From assembly GCA_035968315.1 (NCBI GenBank), contig JAVYIN010000005.1, positions 744,001-808,000 on the forward strand: 64,000 bases of DNA. The letters are read 5' to 3'. The DNA is from Nitrospira sp. (GTDB lineage: Bacteria > Nitrospirota > Nitrospiria > Nitrospirales > Nitrospiraceae). The notes beneath the pieces were generated by a model that searched no databases, was not told the DNA's origin, and saw only the letters and a program-made list of their open reading frames with translations. The position numbers and the translations under genes were made by a program. Below are positions 44,839-54,284 of the stretch, piece after piece (the first letter of the stretch is position 1; each line of letters begins with the position of its first letter).

Positions 44839-47472
44839 TTACCGCTGGAGGGAGGATTCGACCAGAGCAAAGACTTTTTCGAGCGCGGCATCCAAACGGG
44901 ACGGATCCTTGCCGCCGGCTTGCGCCATCTCGGGGCGGCCGCCGCCGGTGCCGCCGACCTCGGTGGCCATGACCTTGATCAAATCCCCGGCCTTGAGCTT
45001 GCCGATGAGATCCTTCGTGACGACAACCAGCAATACCACCTTGCCGTCCTCCGTCGCCGCGCCAAGCGCGACCACGCCGCTCTTCAGCTTATCGCGCAAT
45101 TGATCGGCCAGCGCCCGCATGCCATTCACATCCAGCCCGTCGGTCCGCTGCACATGCACCGGCACACCGGCAACCGTTTTGGCCGTCGACGCGACGGCGG
45201 ATCCGCTCGCCATCTTGAGCTTGAGTTCTTCCAGTTCCCGCTCTTTATCCTTGAGCTGCGCGAGCACCTTGCGGGTCTTGGACACCAACTCCGCCTGCCC
45301 GACCTTCAACAGCTCCGACATCTCGCGGATTTCGGCTTCCAGCTTCTTGACCAGCGCAAAGGCCCCGCTCCCGGTCTGCGCTTCGATCCGGCGCACGCCG
45401 GCCGCCACGCCCGTTTCCGACACGATCCGGAAGAGGCCGATCTCCCCCGTATGCCGGCAGTGGGTCCCGCCGCAGAGTTCCTTGCTGAACGATTCGACCG
45501 AGACCACCCGCACCTGCTCGCCATATTTATCACCGAAGAACGCCAGAGCGCCCTTTGCCACCGCATCCTGAATGCTCATCACTTCGGTGGACACCGTTTC
45601 GTTCTTGCGGATCTCGTTGTTCACCACTGTCTCGATTTCGTCGATATCGCGTGTCGAAAGCGGGCGGAAATGGGCAAAGTCAAACCGCAGCCGGTTCGGA
45701 CCGACCAACGATCCGTACTGCTTCACATGAGGACCCAGCATGTCGCGCAAGGCCGCATGCACCAGATGTGTCGCGGTATGGTTGCGCGCCGCATCCTGCC
45801 GGATCGTGGCATTGACGGACAGGCGAAGCTGTTCGCCTTCCCTGATGCGCCCCTTGCTCACCCGGCCCTTATGCAGAATCAAGGTCGGCACGGGTCTGGT
45901 CGTTTCCTTGATATCGAGCCGCCCTTCCGGTCCGACGAGCACCCCCTGATCACCGACCTGGCCGCCGCCTTCAGCATAGAACGGCGTCACATCGAGCGCG
46001 ACTTCCACTTCATCGCCCTCGGCCGCTTCCTTCACCATCCGCTCGCCCTTGAGAATGGCCTGCAGCACCGCGTCGGTTTCCAGCCGGTCATAGCCCACGA
46101 ACTTGGTCGTGCCCAATCGTCCGGCCAGTTCCGACACAACCGGCCTGGCGGTCTCCTGCTCAAAGCCGCCGGTCTTGCGCGCGCGCGTGCGTTGTTCCTC
46201 GATCGCCTGATCGAAGCCCTTCTCATCAACCGTCATCCCCTGCTCGCGGCAGGACTCGCCGATGAGGTCCATCGGAAATCCGTACGTGTCGTAGAGCTTG
46301 AACACGTCAGCACCGGACAAGACCGTCTGCCCGGCCGACCGTGTCTTGGCAATCATGTCGTTGAGAATCGGCAACCCCTGATCGAGCGTGGCGATGAAGC
46401 GTTCCTCTTCCCCGCGCGTGGCTTCGGCGATGGTTCCCGCAGCCGCCTTCACTTCCGAATACACGCCGCCCATCTGCTCTACCACGACCGTACTCAGCTC
46501 ATGCAGGAACGGTTCGACAATGCCCAGCAGCCGGCCATGGCGCGCCGCGCGCCGGAGAATGCGGCGCAGAACATAGCCCCGCCCTTCATTGGAGGGCAAC
46601 ACGCCGTCGGTCATCAAAAAGCTGATCGCACGCAAGTGATCGGCCACGACACGCATTGAACGGTCGGCCGTATCTTTCTGGCCGTACTGCATCCCAGCCC
46701 GTTTCGCGATCGCCGTGAGCAGCGGCGTAAAGAGATCGCTGTCGTAATTGCTGTAGACCCCCTGAGCCACCGCCGTCAGCCGCTCCAGCCCCATGCCGGT
46801 ATCGATGCTGGGCTTTGGCAAGGGATTCAAGGTCCCGGAGGCATCCCGGTTGTACTGCATGAACACGAGATTCCAAATCTCAATGACGCGATCGCCCTCG
46901 CCGTTCGGCGTATCATCGCCGGGAACGGTCGGGCCCTGGTCGAAATGGATTTCCGAGCAGGGGCCGCAGGGACCGGTATCGGCCATCTGCCAAAAGTTAT
47001 CCTTCTCGCCACAACGCACAAGGCGCGACGGCGATACGCCGATTTTTCGCCAGAGCTGCTCGGCCTCGTCATCCTCACGGAACACCGTCACCCACATCCG
47101 GCTCTTATCCAGCCCGACCGTCTGCGTCAGAAATTCCCAGCCGAACTTGATCGCATCTTCCTTGAAATAGTCACCGAACGAGAAGTTCCCGAGCATCTCG
47201 AAGAAGGTGTGGTGCCGTCTCGTGTAGCCGACGTTTTCGAGATCGTTGTGCTTCCCCCCGGCGCGCAGGCACTTCTGCACCGTCACGGCGCGCGTGTAGG
47301 CCCGCGTTTCCTCGCCGAGAAAGACCCGTTTGAATTGATTCATCCCGGCATTGGTAAACAGCAGGGTCGGATCGGCCTGGGGAATCAACGCCGAGCTTGG
47401 CACCGCCTGGTGCCCCTGCTGTTCAAAGTACCGGATAAACGCCTGCCGAAGTTCGTGTGCGCTATTCTTCAT
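44839..47472 (-). CDS. alaS: Alanyl-tRNA synthetase
   Basis: The class II synthetase of 877 residues charges tRNA-Ala. Order: aminoacylation core (about 1-460; FTNAGMNQFKRVFLG, RHHTFFEMLGNFSFGDYFK), editing domain with HTATHLVHAAL and CGGTHCRHTGEIG (zinc/water residues), then a coiled coil (KVGQAELVSKTRKVLAQLKDK) and the C-Ala domain ending GGGRPEMAQAGGKDP. AAGGAT lies 7 bases before the ATG. Its start overlaps the recX stop (TGATG), and ruvX follows 4 bases after its stop. Confidence 0.97.
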   Translation of the reverse strand: MKNSAHELRQAFIRYFEQQGHQAVPSSALIPQADPTLLFTNAGMNQFKRVFLGEETRAYTRAVTVQKCLRAGGKHNDLENVGYTRRHHTFFEMLGNFSFGDYFKEDAIKFGWEFLTQTVGLDKSRMWVTVFREDDEAEQLWRKIGVSPSRLVRCGEKDNFWQMADTGPCGPCSEIHFDQGPTVPGDDTPNGEGDRVIEIWNLVFMQYNRDASGTLNPLPKPSIDTGMGLERLTAVAQGVYSNYDSDLFTPLLTAIAKRAGMQYGQKDTADRSMRVVADHLRAISFLMTDGVLPSNEGRGYVLRRILRRAARHGRLLGIVEPFLHELSTVVVEQMGGVYSEVKAAAGTIAEATRGEEERFIATLDQGLPILNDMIAKTRSAGQTVLSGADVFKLYDTYGFPMDLIGESCREQGMTVDEKGFDQAIEEQRTRARKTGGFEQETARPVVSELAGRLGTTKFVGYDRLETDAVLQAILKGERMVKEAAEGDEVEVALDVTPFYAEGGGQVGDQGVLVGPEGRLDIKETTRPVPTLILHKGRVSKGRIREGEQLRLSVNATIRQDAARNHTATHLVHAALRDMLGPHVKQYGSLVGPNRLRFDFAHFRPLSTRDIDEIETVVNNEIRKNETVSTEVMSIQDAVAKGALAFFGDKYGEQVRVVSVESFSKELCGGTHCRHTGEIGLFRIVSETGVAAGVRRIEAQTGSGAFALVKKLEAEIREMSELLKVGQAELVSKTRKVLAQLKDKERELEELKLKMASGSAVASTAKTVAGVPVHVQRTDGLDVNGMRALADQLRDKLKSGVVALGAATEDGKVVLLVVVTKDLIGKLKAGDLIKVMATEVGGTGGGRPEMAQAGGKDPSRLDAALEKVFALVESSLQR

Positions 47473-47960
47473 CAATCAGATCCTTCACGTCCGGAACGAG
47501 CCCCGATAATACGGTCAATCGTGTCTTCTTCGAAACCCCACTGACGTAGGAGGCGCACCGCCTGCGCCGGCGTCATGCGGCACCCCTTGCGCTGCCTGGC
47601 CTTGAGCGCCCTCCGCGCCAGCGCCTCTTCGTCAACATCATGAATGGCGGCGCCAATCGCCTGGTCTGCGACCGCCTCTTCGATCCCTTTGGCCTGCAGT
47701 TCCGCTTTCAACCGTTCACGCCCCATGGGCCGGCGAGCCAAACGGCTCTCGATCCACCGCTCTGCATAGGCGCGATCGTTGAGATAACGGAGGTCGGACA
47801 AGCGGCCAATGACCTGTGTGACCTGGGCGGGAGAGGCTCCTTTGCTCCCGAGATACTGCTCGACCTGAGCCACCGTCCGGTCCCAGCGAGCCAGGTACCG
47901 GACAGCCAGATGCATCCACTCTTCTTGGGAGGATGGGCTGATTCGCCTGGGCGCACCCAC
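47472..47960 (-). CDS. recX: Regulatory protein RecX
   Basis: RecX binds and inhibits RecA filaments. The 162 residues hold the three-helix repeats (AVRYLARWDRTVAQVEQYL, YAERWIESRLARRPMG, RMTPAQAVRLLRQWGFEED). It starts (GTG) 10 bases behind recA and ends overlapping the start of alaS, so recA-recX-alaS form a transcript, as in many bacteria. Confidence 0.92.
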   Translation of the reverse strand: MGAPRRISPSSQEEWMHLAVRYLARWDRTVAQVEQYLGSKGASPAQVTQVIGRLSDLRYLNDRAYAERWIESRLARRPMGRERLKAELQAKGIEEAVADQAIGAAIHDVDEEALARRALKARQRKGCRMTPAQAVRLLRQWGFEEDTIDRIIGARSGREGSD

Positions 47961-47970
47961 GCTCGCCTAC

Positions 47971-49050
47971 CTACTTGTGAGCCCGCTTCTCGTCACCCTT
48001 GCCTGCCGGTTTTTCTTTCTCGTCCTTGGGCTCGGCCTTCTTTTCGTTCCGCGCCGGCACCCCGGCCAGCTCACGGATCTTCGCTTCCACCTCAAGCGCC
48101 GCCGCCGGATTATTCTTCAGAAACGCGCAGGCCGCCTCGCGGCCCTGGCCGATCCGCTCCCCTTTGTAGGAGTACCAGGCGCCGGACTTGTCGATCACCT
48201 TCTTCTCCACACCGATATCAACCAACTCACCCGTTTTGGAAATGCCTTCCGCGAACATGATGTCGAACTCCGCCTGCCGGAACGGCGGCGCCATCTTGTT
48301 CTTTACCACCTTCACGCGGACCCGGCTGCCCATCACATCCTGGCCTTCTTTAATGGACTCGATGCGCCGGATGTCCAGCCGCACCGATGAGTAGAACTTC
48401 AGCGCGTTGCCGCCGGTCGTCGTTTCCGGATTGCCGAACATCACGCCGATCTTCATGCGGATCTGGTTGATAAAAATCAGCGTCGTCTGCGACTTGGAGA
48501 TCGCCGCCGTGAGTTTGCGCAAGGCCTGGGACATCAGCCTGGCTTGAAGGCCCATGTGCGAATCGCCCATCTCGCCTTCGATCTCGGCGCGCGGCGTGAG
48601 CGCCGCCACCGAGTCCACAACGATCAGATCGATCGCCCCGCTGCGCACCAAGGTCTCGGCAATTTCCAGCGCCTGTTCACCGGTATCCGGTTGCGACACC
48701 AGCAGATCGTCCGCCTGCACACCCAGCTTCTTTGCATAGGTCAGGTCCAAGGCATGTTCCGCGTCAATAAATGCCGCCACTCCGCCCGTCTTCTGCACTT
48801 CGGCTATACAATGGAGCGTCATAGTCGTTTTGCCCGAGGCTTCCGGGCCGAAAATCTCGATCACCCGCCCGCGGGGAATCCCGCCCACGCCGAGCGCAAT
48901 ATCCAAGCCGAGCGACCCGGTCGAAATCGCCGGGATATCGGCCGGCCGGTCCTCGGATCCGAGCTTCATAATGGCGCCCTTCCCGTACTGTTTTTCGATC
49001 TGGGAGAGGGCCAAATCCAACGCGCGCTTCTTGTCGTCTTTCTCTGACAT
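47971..49050 (-). CDS. recA: Recombinase RecA
   Basis: RecA polymerises on single-stranded DNA and promotes strand exchange and LexA-type repressor self-cleavage. The 359-residue form has Walker A GPEASGKT (68-75), Walker [13 protein letters not shown], the [20 protein letters not shown] loop L2 area and a Lys/Glu-rich C-terminus. The start is the ATG with AGGAG 6 bases upstream (a second ATG lies within the SD). A TATAAT hexamer on this strand at 49087-49092 may be the -10 element; no copy of the 17-base operator found at 60592 is present here. Confidence 0.98.
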   Translation of the reverse strand: MSEKDDKKRALDLALSQIEKQYGKGAIMKLGSEDRPADIPAISTGSLGLDIALGVGGIPRGRVIEIFGPEASGKTTMTLHCIAEVQKTGGVAAFIDAEHALDLTYAKKLGVQADDLLVSQPDTGEQALEIAETLVRSGAIDLIVVDSVAALTPRAEIEGEMGDSHMGLQARLMSQALRKLTAAISKSQTTLIFINQIRMKIGVMFGNPETTTGGNALKFYSSVRLDIRRIESIKEGQDVMGSRVRVKVVKNKMAPPFRQAEFDIMFAEGISKTGELVDIGVEKKVIDKSGAWYSYKGERIGQGREAACAFLKNNPAAALEVEAKIRELAGVPARNEKKAEPKDEKEKPAGKGDEKRAHK

Positions 49051-49244
49051 GAGCATCTCCTACATTAGAGGAATTCGGAAGGGGGGATTATACCGAAGCA
49101 GAATGGGGAAACCTAGCCTGACCGTGTCAACTGGCCCCATCCAAGGAAAGGCCGGCGGCACCAACGTTCAACGTCCAGACCTTGCGTCAAATCACTCCGC
49201 TGCAAGGCCGGGCTGATTCGGCCCTGCCTGGTTCGTCGTTTTAC

Positions 49245-49272
49245 TTGCCAGGCCAAGACTCTCCCCTATAAT
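49245..49272 (+). promoter_or_regulatory. Promoter of pilT
   Basis: -35 TTGCCA (49245-49250), 16-base spacer, -10 TATAAT (49267-49272), 46 bases in front of the pilT start. Confidence 0.6.
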
Positions 49273-49318
49273 CAACCTGGCACAACCCTTTCGACACCAG
49301 ATTTCCGGGAGAATCGAG

Positions 49319-50398
49319 ATGGCCAAGATAGACGATCTCTTCAAACTCATGTCCGAGCACGGCGCGTCCGACTTGCACCTCATTGCCGGACAGCCGCCGG
49401 CCCTGCGGATCAACGGCGAGCTCGAGCGCATCAGCAGCCAGGGCATTCTGGCCCAGGACGGGCTGAAAGAACTCCTGTACGAAATCACGCCCGCCGCCAA
49501 AAAGGATCATTTCGAGCTAACCGGCGATGTCGATTTCGGCTACGAGATCCCGGGGCTGGCCCGGTTCCGTGCCAACCTCTTCAATCAGAAATACGGCTGC
49601 GGCGCCGTGTTCCGCAAAATTCCCAGCAAAGTGCTGACGGCGGAGGATTTGGGGTTGCCCCCCATCTTGACCAAAGCCGCCATGCTGAAAAAAGGGCTGG
49701 TCCTGGTGACCGGCCCCACGGGAAGCGGCAAATCCACCACCTTGGCGGCCATGATCGATTACGCCAATAAAAACCGGAAGGACCACATCCTGACGGTCGA
49801 AGACCCGATCGAGTTCGTGCACCAAAGCCAGGGCTGCATCGTCAACCATCGGGAAGTCGGCGTCCACACACAATCCTTCGGGGCGGCGCTGCGCGGCGCG
49901 ATGCGTGAGGATCCGGACATTATCCTGGTCGGAGAAATGCGCGACCTCGAAACGATTCGACTGGCGGTCGAAGCCGCCGCGACCGGGCACCTGGTTTTCG
50001 GCACACTGCATACGGAAAATGCCGCCAAGACCGTGGACCGGATCATCGAAGTGTTCCCGCATCAGGAGCAGGCGCAGATTCGGAATACGCTCTCCACCGC
50101 CCTTCGGGTCATCGTCGCGCAAAACCTGTTTAAGCGCATCGATCAGAAAGGCCGCTGCGCCGCGCTGGAAATTCTGGTCTGCACCCCGGCCGTCGCCAAT
50201 CTCGTGCGCGACGCAAAAACCTTCCAGATTGCCTCAATCATGCAGACAGGCAAAGCCGCCGGCATGCAAACACTGGATGATGCGATCCAAGATCTCCTGA
50301 CCAAAAAATGGATTGCGCCGGAAGAAGCCTACGAGAAGGCGATCGACAAAAGCCGGTTTGCGAAATTCCTCAAGACACCGCCGGACTCTTTGCAGTAA
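49319..50398 (+). CDS. pilT: Type IV pilus retraction ATPase PilT
   Basis: PilT powers disassembly and retraction of type IV pili at the cytoplasmic face, giving twitching motility. The 359 residues have the N-terminal PAS-like domain (SEHGASDLHLIAGQPPALR), Walker A GPTGSGKST (132-140), the Asp box (ILTVEDPIEFVHQ), Walker B (MREDPDIILVGEMRDLET) and the His box (GHLVFGTLHT). The 359-residue length and AMREDPD pattern are PilT, not PilB. No other pilus gene is in the window. Confidence 0.95.
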   Translation: MAKIDDLFKLMSEHGASDLHLIAGQPPALRINGELERISSQGILAQDGLKELLYEITPAAKKDHFELTGDVDFGYEIPGLARFRANLFNQKYGCGAVFRKIPSKVLTAEDLGLPPILTKAAMLKKGLVLVTGPTGSGKSTTLAAMIDYANKNRKDHILTVEDPIEFVHQSQGCIVNHREVGVHTQSFGAALRGAMREDPDIILVGEMRDLETIRLAVEAAATGHLVFGTLHTENAAKTVDRIIEVFPHQEQAQIRNTLSTALRVIVAQNLFKRIDQKGRCAALEILVCTPAVANLVRDAKTFQIASIMQTGKAAGMQTLDDAIQDLLTKKWIAPEEAYEKAIDKSRFAKFLKTPPDSLQ

Positions 50399-50422
50399 CC
50401 GCTTACGTGGGATGCACGGCTC

Positions 50423-51031
50423 TTACGATCCGATCCGTGCGTCCCACAGCTTCGTATAGATAGGCCCGGATGGTTTCAGCTCGCTCTTCATCAGAACCAT
50501 CGAGTCCACTGCCAGCGCTCCCAAAGACCATGGCCGATCCATCGCGCCGCTCTTAGCCATGGCCTGTCCCACATGGCGTTCCCCCGCTTTGATCCGCGCC
50601 AGGGTGAGATGCGGGCTCAAGGGTCGGCCTTCCCGCGCAAACCCCAATAATTCGCAACAGTCTTCGAGCGATTGATGCAGCGCGGACAGCCGTGCCGCTT
50701 CTTCCCCCTTCTCCCACTGTGCTGACGCGCCTGCCCATACGACTCGTGGCTGCTGCGGATGAGGGAAGGCCCCGAGTCGCTCGATTGGAATATGAATGAT
50801 TCGATGGGCCTTCACCACCTGTTCGATGGCCTGGCGCATCGGTTCAACGAGCGATTCCTCGATATCACCGAGGAATTTGACGGTGAGATGGATCAAGGCA
50901 GGCTGCACCCAGGAAAGGCGAACGTCTTTGGGAAAATCACGGCCGAGCCGCTGTTTGAGATCCTGCTGTACTTGCGCGAGTTGCGTCCTGAGGCCGTCAC
51001 TGAGCTCAACGGCGAGAAAGACCCTGATCAT
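50423..51031 (-). CDS. thpR: RNA 2',3'-cyclic phosphodiesterase (2'-5' RNA ligase family)
   Basis: The enzyme opens 2',3'-cyclic phosphates of RNA. The 202-residue protein has the two HxT motifs that make the active site: ALIHLTVKFLGD (His48) and LSPHLTLARI (His141). Its start codon overlaps the cinA stop (ATGA), so thpR is translationally coupled to cinA, a pair often seen in other bacteria. Confidence 0.93.
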   Translation of the reverse strand: MIRVFLAVELSDGLRTQLAQVQQDLKQRLGRDFPKDVRLSWVQPALIHLTVKFLGDIEESLVEPMRQAIEQVVKAHRIIHIPIERLGAFPHPQQPRVVWAGASAQWEKGEEAARLSALHQSLEDCCELLGFAREGRPLSPHLTLARIKAGERHVGQAMAKSGAMDRPWSLGALAVDSMVLMKSELKPSGPIYTKLWDARIGS

Positions 51032-52335
51032 GCGCCGCTCCTGTTCAGAGCCCAGCGGCGAAGAAGATCGAGCGCGGCCTGCGAGGACCGCTGTTTGATG
51101 ACCTGACGGTCGCCGTGAAAGCGATACTCTTTCGTAATCGCCTCACCAGGCCCGCCATCGAGTCCGATATAGACCAGGCCCACTGGTTTCGTCTCCGTCG
51201 CGCCACCCGGTCCGGCAATACCGGTCACACTCAGCCCCACCGAGACACCGGCACGTTCGCGAATCCCCTTCGCCATGGCCGCCGCGACGGCCTGACTGAC
51301 CGCGCCCTGTTTCGCAATCAGGTCCGCTGGCACGCCCAACATATCGATCTTTGATTGATTGCTGTAGCAGATCGCGCCGCGATCGACATACGCCGAGGAT
51401 CCCGGCACTTGAGTCAGCCGATGGCCGATCAATCCCCCGGTGCAGGACTCCGCTGTCGCGACTGTCAGCTTCCGTTCCGCCAAGAGCCGCCCGACCACGG
51501 CTTCCATCGTGTCATGCCCCTCGGCAAAGAGCCACTCGCTCAATCGGGAACGGACCTGTTCGGCAAGCCCTGGCAACAGATCGGACGTACCCCTCTTCTT
51601 GCCACTCGGCTTCGTCGTCAATGAGACGAGCACACCCATGGGCGAGGCCAGCAAGCCCAGATCGATGGGCGCACCCTTGGGAATCACGCCCTTGAGCCTG
51701 GCATCCACATCCGCCTCCGGCAATCCCCAGGTGTGAAATACGTGGCGGGCGATCGGACTCGGGCATTGCGCGCAGGCGGCGATTCTGGCCTTGAGCAGGG
51801 GCACCACTTCCTGCAGGACCATCGCTTCCATTTCCCTGGGCACACCAGGCAAGGACACCAGCAGAGCGTTTTTCCAGGACAGGCAAAACCCCGGAGCAGA
51901 CCCGACGGAATTGGCCAACACGGTCGCGCCGGACGGAATCAGCGCTTGCCGCATCTGCGCGGGATTGGGGGTCCGCCCCCATTCGGCCAATCGCGCCGTC
52001 ATGCCGTCAAACGCCTCCTTGCGGCGCGCCAGCCGCCGTCCCGTCGCCTTGGCAATGGCTTCTCTTGTGCAATCGTCCACGGTCGGCCCCAGGCCGCCAG
52101 TGATCACGACCACGCCTGCGCGGCTGACTGCCGCCTTGAGAACCCGCACGATATCCACCTGGTCATCCCCCACCACGGTCTTGAAACGCACCTCGATGCC
52201 CAGTTGGCCGAGCATCTCCGCGAGAAAGAGCGAATTGCTGTCGGTCCGTCCGCCCACGAGCAACTCGGACCCAATGGCAATGGTTTCAGCGAGGAACGGA
52301 CGATCGGCAGGCCGTGAGGCACTCATGGATGGCAT
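51028..52335 (-). CDS. cinA: CinA-like protein, ADP-ribose pyrophosphatase/nicotinamide-nucleotide amidase
   Basis: The 435-residue protein has an N-terminal MoCF-like COG1058 domain (IGSELLVGGRTDSNSLFLAE, GGLGPTVDDCTREAI, SLPGVPREMEAM) and a C-terminal PncC amidase domain (TAESCTGGLIGHRL, VTGIAGPGGATETKPVGLVY). Known members recycle pyridine nucleotides (NMN deamidase). GGAG lies in front of the ATG. The upstream secreted-protein gene ends 8 bases ahead, and thpR follows, so the three form an operon. Confidence 0.94.
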   Translation of the reverse strand: MPSMSASRPADRPFLAETIAIGSELLVGGRTDSNSLFLAEMLGQLGIEVRFKTVVGDDQVDIVRVLKAAVSRAGVVVITGGLGPTVDDCTREAIAKATGRRLARRKEAFDGMTARLAEWGRTPNPAQMRQALIPSGATVLANSVGSAPGFCLSWKNALLVSLPGVPREMEAMVLQEVVPLLKARIAACAQCPSPIARHVFHTWGLPEADVDARLKGVIPKGAPIDLGLLASPMGVLVSLTTKPSGKKRGTSDLLPGLAEQVRSRLSEWLFAEGHDTMEAVVGRLLAERKLTVATAESCTGGLIGHRLTQVPGSSAYVDRGAICYSNQSKIDMLGVPADLIAKQGAVSQAVAAAMAKGIRERAGVSVGLSVTGIAGPGGATETKPVGLVYIGLDGGPGEAITKEYRFHGDRQVIKQRSSQAALDLLRRWALNRSGA

Positions 52336-52343
52336 ACGCTCCG

Positions 52344-52943
52344 TTATGGGATTGCCGAAAAATCGACAAGAAAATTGACCGCTCCACCGGCGGCCGGAAA
52401 GACCGTGATTGTCGTGGTGGCCGTGGGATCGAGGTCGCCATAGTCGAACGAGGCGACGACTTTGGCCTTAAAGCGCGGGCTGTCAGGCCAGGCCGCGCTG
52501 CGGCTGGCCTGCCCGTCAAAGCGGACAGTCACCGGCTTGACGGTCTGGCCTCGCTGATCGAGCACCAGATAACTCTCCACGGCGAAATTCGGCGCATCCC
52601 CGAAGATGACCGCGCTGATCAGCATCGTCTTGGCGTCAAGTACCTGCGCGATATCGGCCTCGCTGGGCTGCAATCCGCGCAGAGCCATGTGCGTGGCCAT
52701 GACCGAGAGGGCCCCCAGCTTCGTAATCAGAAATCCGCTCGGATGCACCTCATCCTCGGCTCCGAAGCGGGCGTAGAAACTGTCTGGCGGCCCTCCACGT
52801 TGCGCCATCGCGTGGCCTGCATCCAGCGACGCGCGGATCTGCGCAGAGGTTGGATGCACCTCAATCGCACACACAGGCGATGCGCTCAACAGAAGCGCAG
52901 CGCCCACGCACCGGACCAGCCAATGACCAGTCGGGATCGGCAT
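52344..52943 (-). CDS. Hypothetical secreted protein, 199 aa
   Basis: The protein has a signal peptide ending VCA (about residue 26), an N-terminal hydrophilic helical part (HPTSAQIRASLDAGHAMAQR) and a C-terminal beta-rich part. I do not recognise a family. The first gene of a minus-strand transcript with cinA (8 bases). The function cannot be given. Confidence 0.75.
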   Translation of the reverse strand: MPIPTGHWLVRCVGAALLLSASPVCAIEVHPTSAQIRASLDAGHAMAQRGGPPDSFYARFGAEDEVHPSGFLITKLGALSVMATHMALRGLQPSEADIAQVLDAKTMLISAVIFGDAPNFAVESYLVLDQRGQTVKPVTVRFDGQASRSAAWPDSPRFKAKVVASFDYGDLDPTATTTITVFPAAGGAVNFLVDFSAIP

Positions 52944-53088
52944 GACGTGAAGCCGTACCAGATCGATTTTCGCCTGTCAATGAAGGCGCGCGCGGGCTTT
53001 CGCCCGTTGACAAGACCGAAGATGAAGTGCTAAAGAATCACGCCTTTACTTACCGTGCCTTTTCAAGCAGTTACACGGAGGAGTTTCG

Positions 53089-53811
53089 ATGTCCAGCCCT
53101 GAACAGACACCCGCAGCACAACCACCCAAACGTCAGTACGTCAATTTCGTGTTCTATAAAGTCGACCCGGCCTGGCGCCGCCTCCCGGAAGAGGAGCGCA
53201 CCAAGGGCAAGCAGGAATTCCTGCGCGCCGTCGAAGACTATGCCGGCCGAGTCATGGTCATCGCCTATTCGGCCGTCGGCATCCGGGGCGATTGCGACAT
53301 CATGCTCTGGCGCATCAGCTACGAATTGGAGTTGTTCCAGGAGATGACCACGAAGATCCTGGCATCGGGACTGGGCAAATACATCACGACGCCCTATTCC
53401 TATCTCTCCATGACCAAGCGGTCCATCTATGTGGACAACCACACCCACGAAGGACAGGAGAGCAAGCGCCTCACGGTCGTGCCGGGGAAGGGCAAGTATA
53501 TTTTCGTGTATCCGTTCCTGAAAACCCGCGAGTGGTTCCTGCTCACCAAGGCCGCGCGGCAGGGCATGATGGACGAACACATTGAAGTCGGCCATCGCTT
53601 CCCCTCCGTCAAGCTGAATACGACCTATTCCTTCGGCCTCGACGATCAAGAATGGGTCGTGGCGTTCGAAAGCGATAAGCCCGAAGATTTTCTCGACTTG
53701 GTCATGGCCCTGCGTGAGACCGAAGGTTCGCGCTACACCTTGCGCGATACGCCGATCTTCACCTGCATTCGCCAGAGCCTGAAAGAAACGCTCGATACGC
53801 TCGGCGGTTAA
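53089..53811 (+). CDS. Chlorite dismutase/ChdC-superfamily haem protein, no signal peptide
   Basis: The 240-residue protein belongs to the chlorite dismutase (Cld)/coproheme decarboxylase (ChdC, HemQ) superfamily of dimeric alpha-beta barrels. The C-terminal half carries YPFLKTREWFLL, RQGMMDEHIEVGHRF (proximal haem His) and GLDDQEWVVAFESDKPEDF. No signal peptide is present, unlike the periplasmic chlorite dismutase of Nitrospira, and the residue where that enzyme has its catalytic distal Arg (about 12-13 residues after the His) appears to be Leu or Asn. It is therefore more likely ChdC-like or a related haem protein than a true chlorite dismutase. A clear terminator follows. Confidence 0.87.
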   Translation: MSSPEQTPAAQPPKRQYVNFVFYKVDPAWRRLPEEERTKGKQEFLRAVEDYAGRVMVIAYSAVGIRGDCDIMLWRISYELELFQEMTTKILASGLGKYITTPYSYLSMTKRSIYVDNHTHEGQESKRLTVVPGKGKYIFVYPFLKTREWFLLTKAARQGMMDEHIEVGHRFPSVKLNTTYSFGLDDQEWVVAFESDKPEDFLDLVMALRETEGSRYTLRDTPIFTCIRQSLKETLDTLGG

Positions 53812-53834
53812 GCGTCACGCAGAGCAACCGTCAA

Positions 53835-53872
53835 CGGGCCTTCGATCATCCGATCGAAGGCCCGTCGTTTTT
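53835..53872 (+). terminator. Rho-independent terminator after the Cld/ChdC-family gene
   Basis: A perfect 13-bp stem (CGGGCCTTCGATC against GATCGAAGGCCCG), loop ATCC, then TCGTTTTT, about 20 bases after the stop codon. Confidence 0.9.
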
Positions 53873-53903
53873 CCAGGCTTCAGCAAGACCACCATTCAGC
53901 CGC

Positions 53904-53935
53904 CCGTTTCGCCTCTCACGCCTTACGTTTTACGA
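53904..53935. repeat. Intergenic CTCACGCC/TTACG repeat unit
   Basis: The stretch CGTTTCGCCTCTCACGCC followed by TTACGTTTTACG resembles, on the opposite strand, the GTGAGGCGT unit within the SagB-type gene at 6963-6994. A dispersed repeat family in this genome is likely. Confidence 0.4.
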
Positions 53936-54032
53936 ATCCTGGCACAACCTGCGCAACGGCATCCGACGGCTTTGACAGCCAAATCGCGCATGTGTTACCT
54001 CTACTACGTCACTTTTCACTAACCAACCTGGT

Positions 54033-54257
54033 ATGTCGATGGCTGATACCACTGCCCTGTATGCCCTCCGGTTCCCAGATGGATCCGTGAGTCTATATAT
54101 TGACGAGCACTATGCCCAGGAACGCGGCGTAGACCCGTCGAAACTGGTGCGAATTGAGATCCCACGCGAAATGTTCATCAGCGGAAGCGTCCAGGAAGTC
54201 CGCGAATACGTCGCCCTCTACCTGGAGACCCATCAACAGCAAACCGGGAACGCCTAA
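54033..54257 (+). CDS. Hypothetical protein, 74 aa
   Basis: The small protein (start possibly at the ATG at 54039) has a strand-rich N-terminus (ALYALRFPDGSVSLYIDEHY) and a helical C-terminus (VQEVREYVALYLETHQQQ). I know no family. The following 394-residue unknown gene begins 27 bases after it in the same direction, so the two are probably one unit. There is no strong ribosome site. Confidence 0.65.
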   Translation: MSMADTTALYALRFPDGSVSLYIDEHYAQERGVDPSKLVRIEIPREMFISGSVQEVREYVALYLETHQQQTGNA

Positions 54258-54284
54258 TCGGGGCAGACAGGATTCACCAATACC

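Noticed and set aside
44821-46659. A 612-codon plus-strand frame
   Set aside because: It is antisense to alaS and ruvX; its length results from the G/C-rich codon structure of alaS.
53089-53811. Direct call as chlorite dismutase
   Set aside because: There is no signal peptide and the distal Arg seems absent, so I kept to superfamily level.
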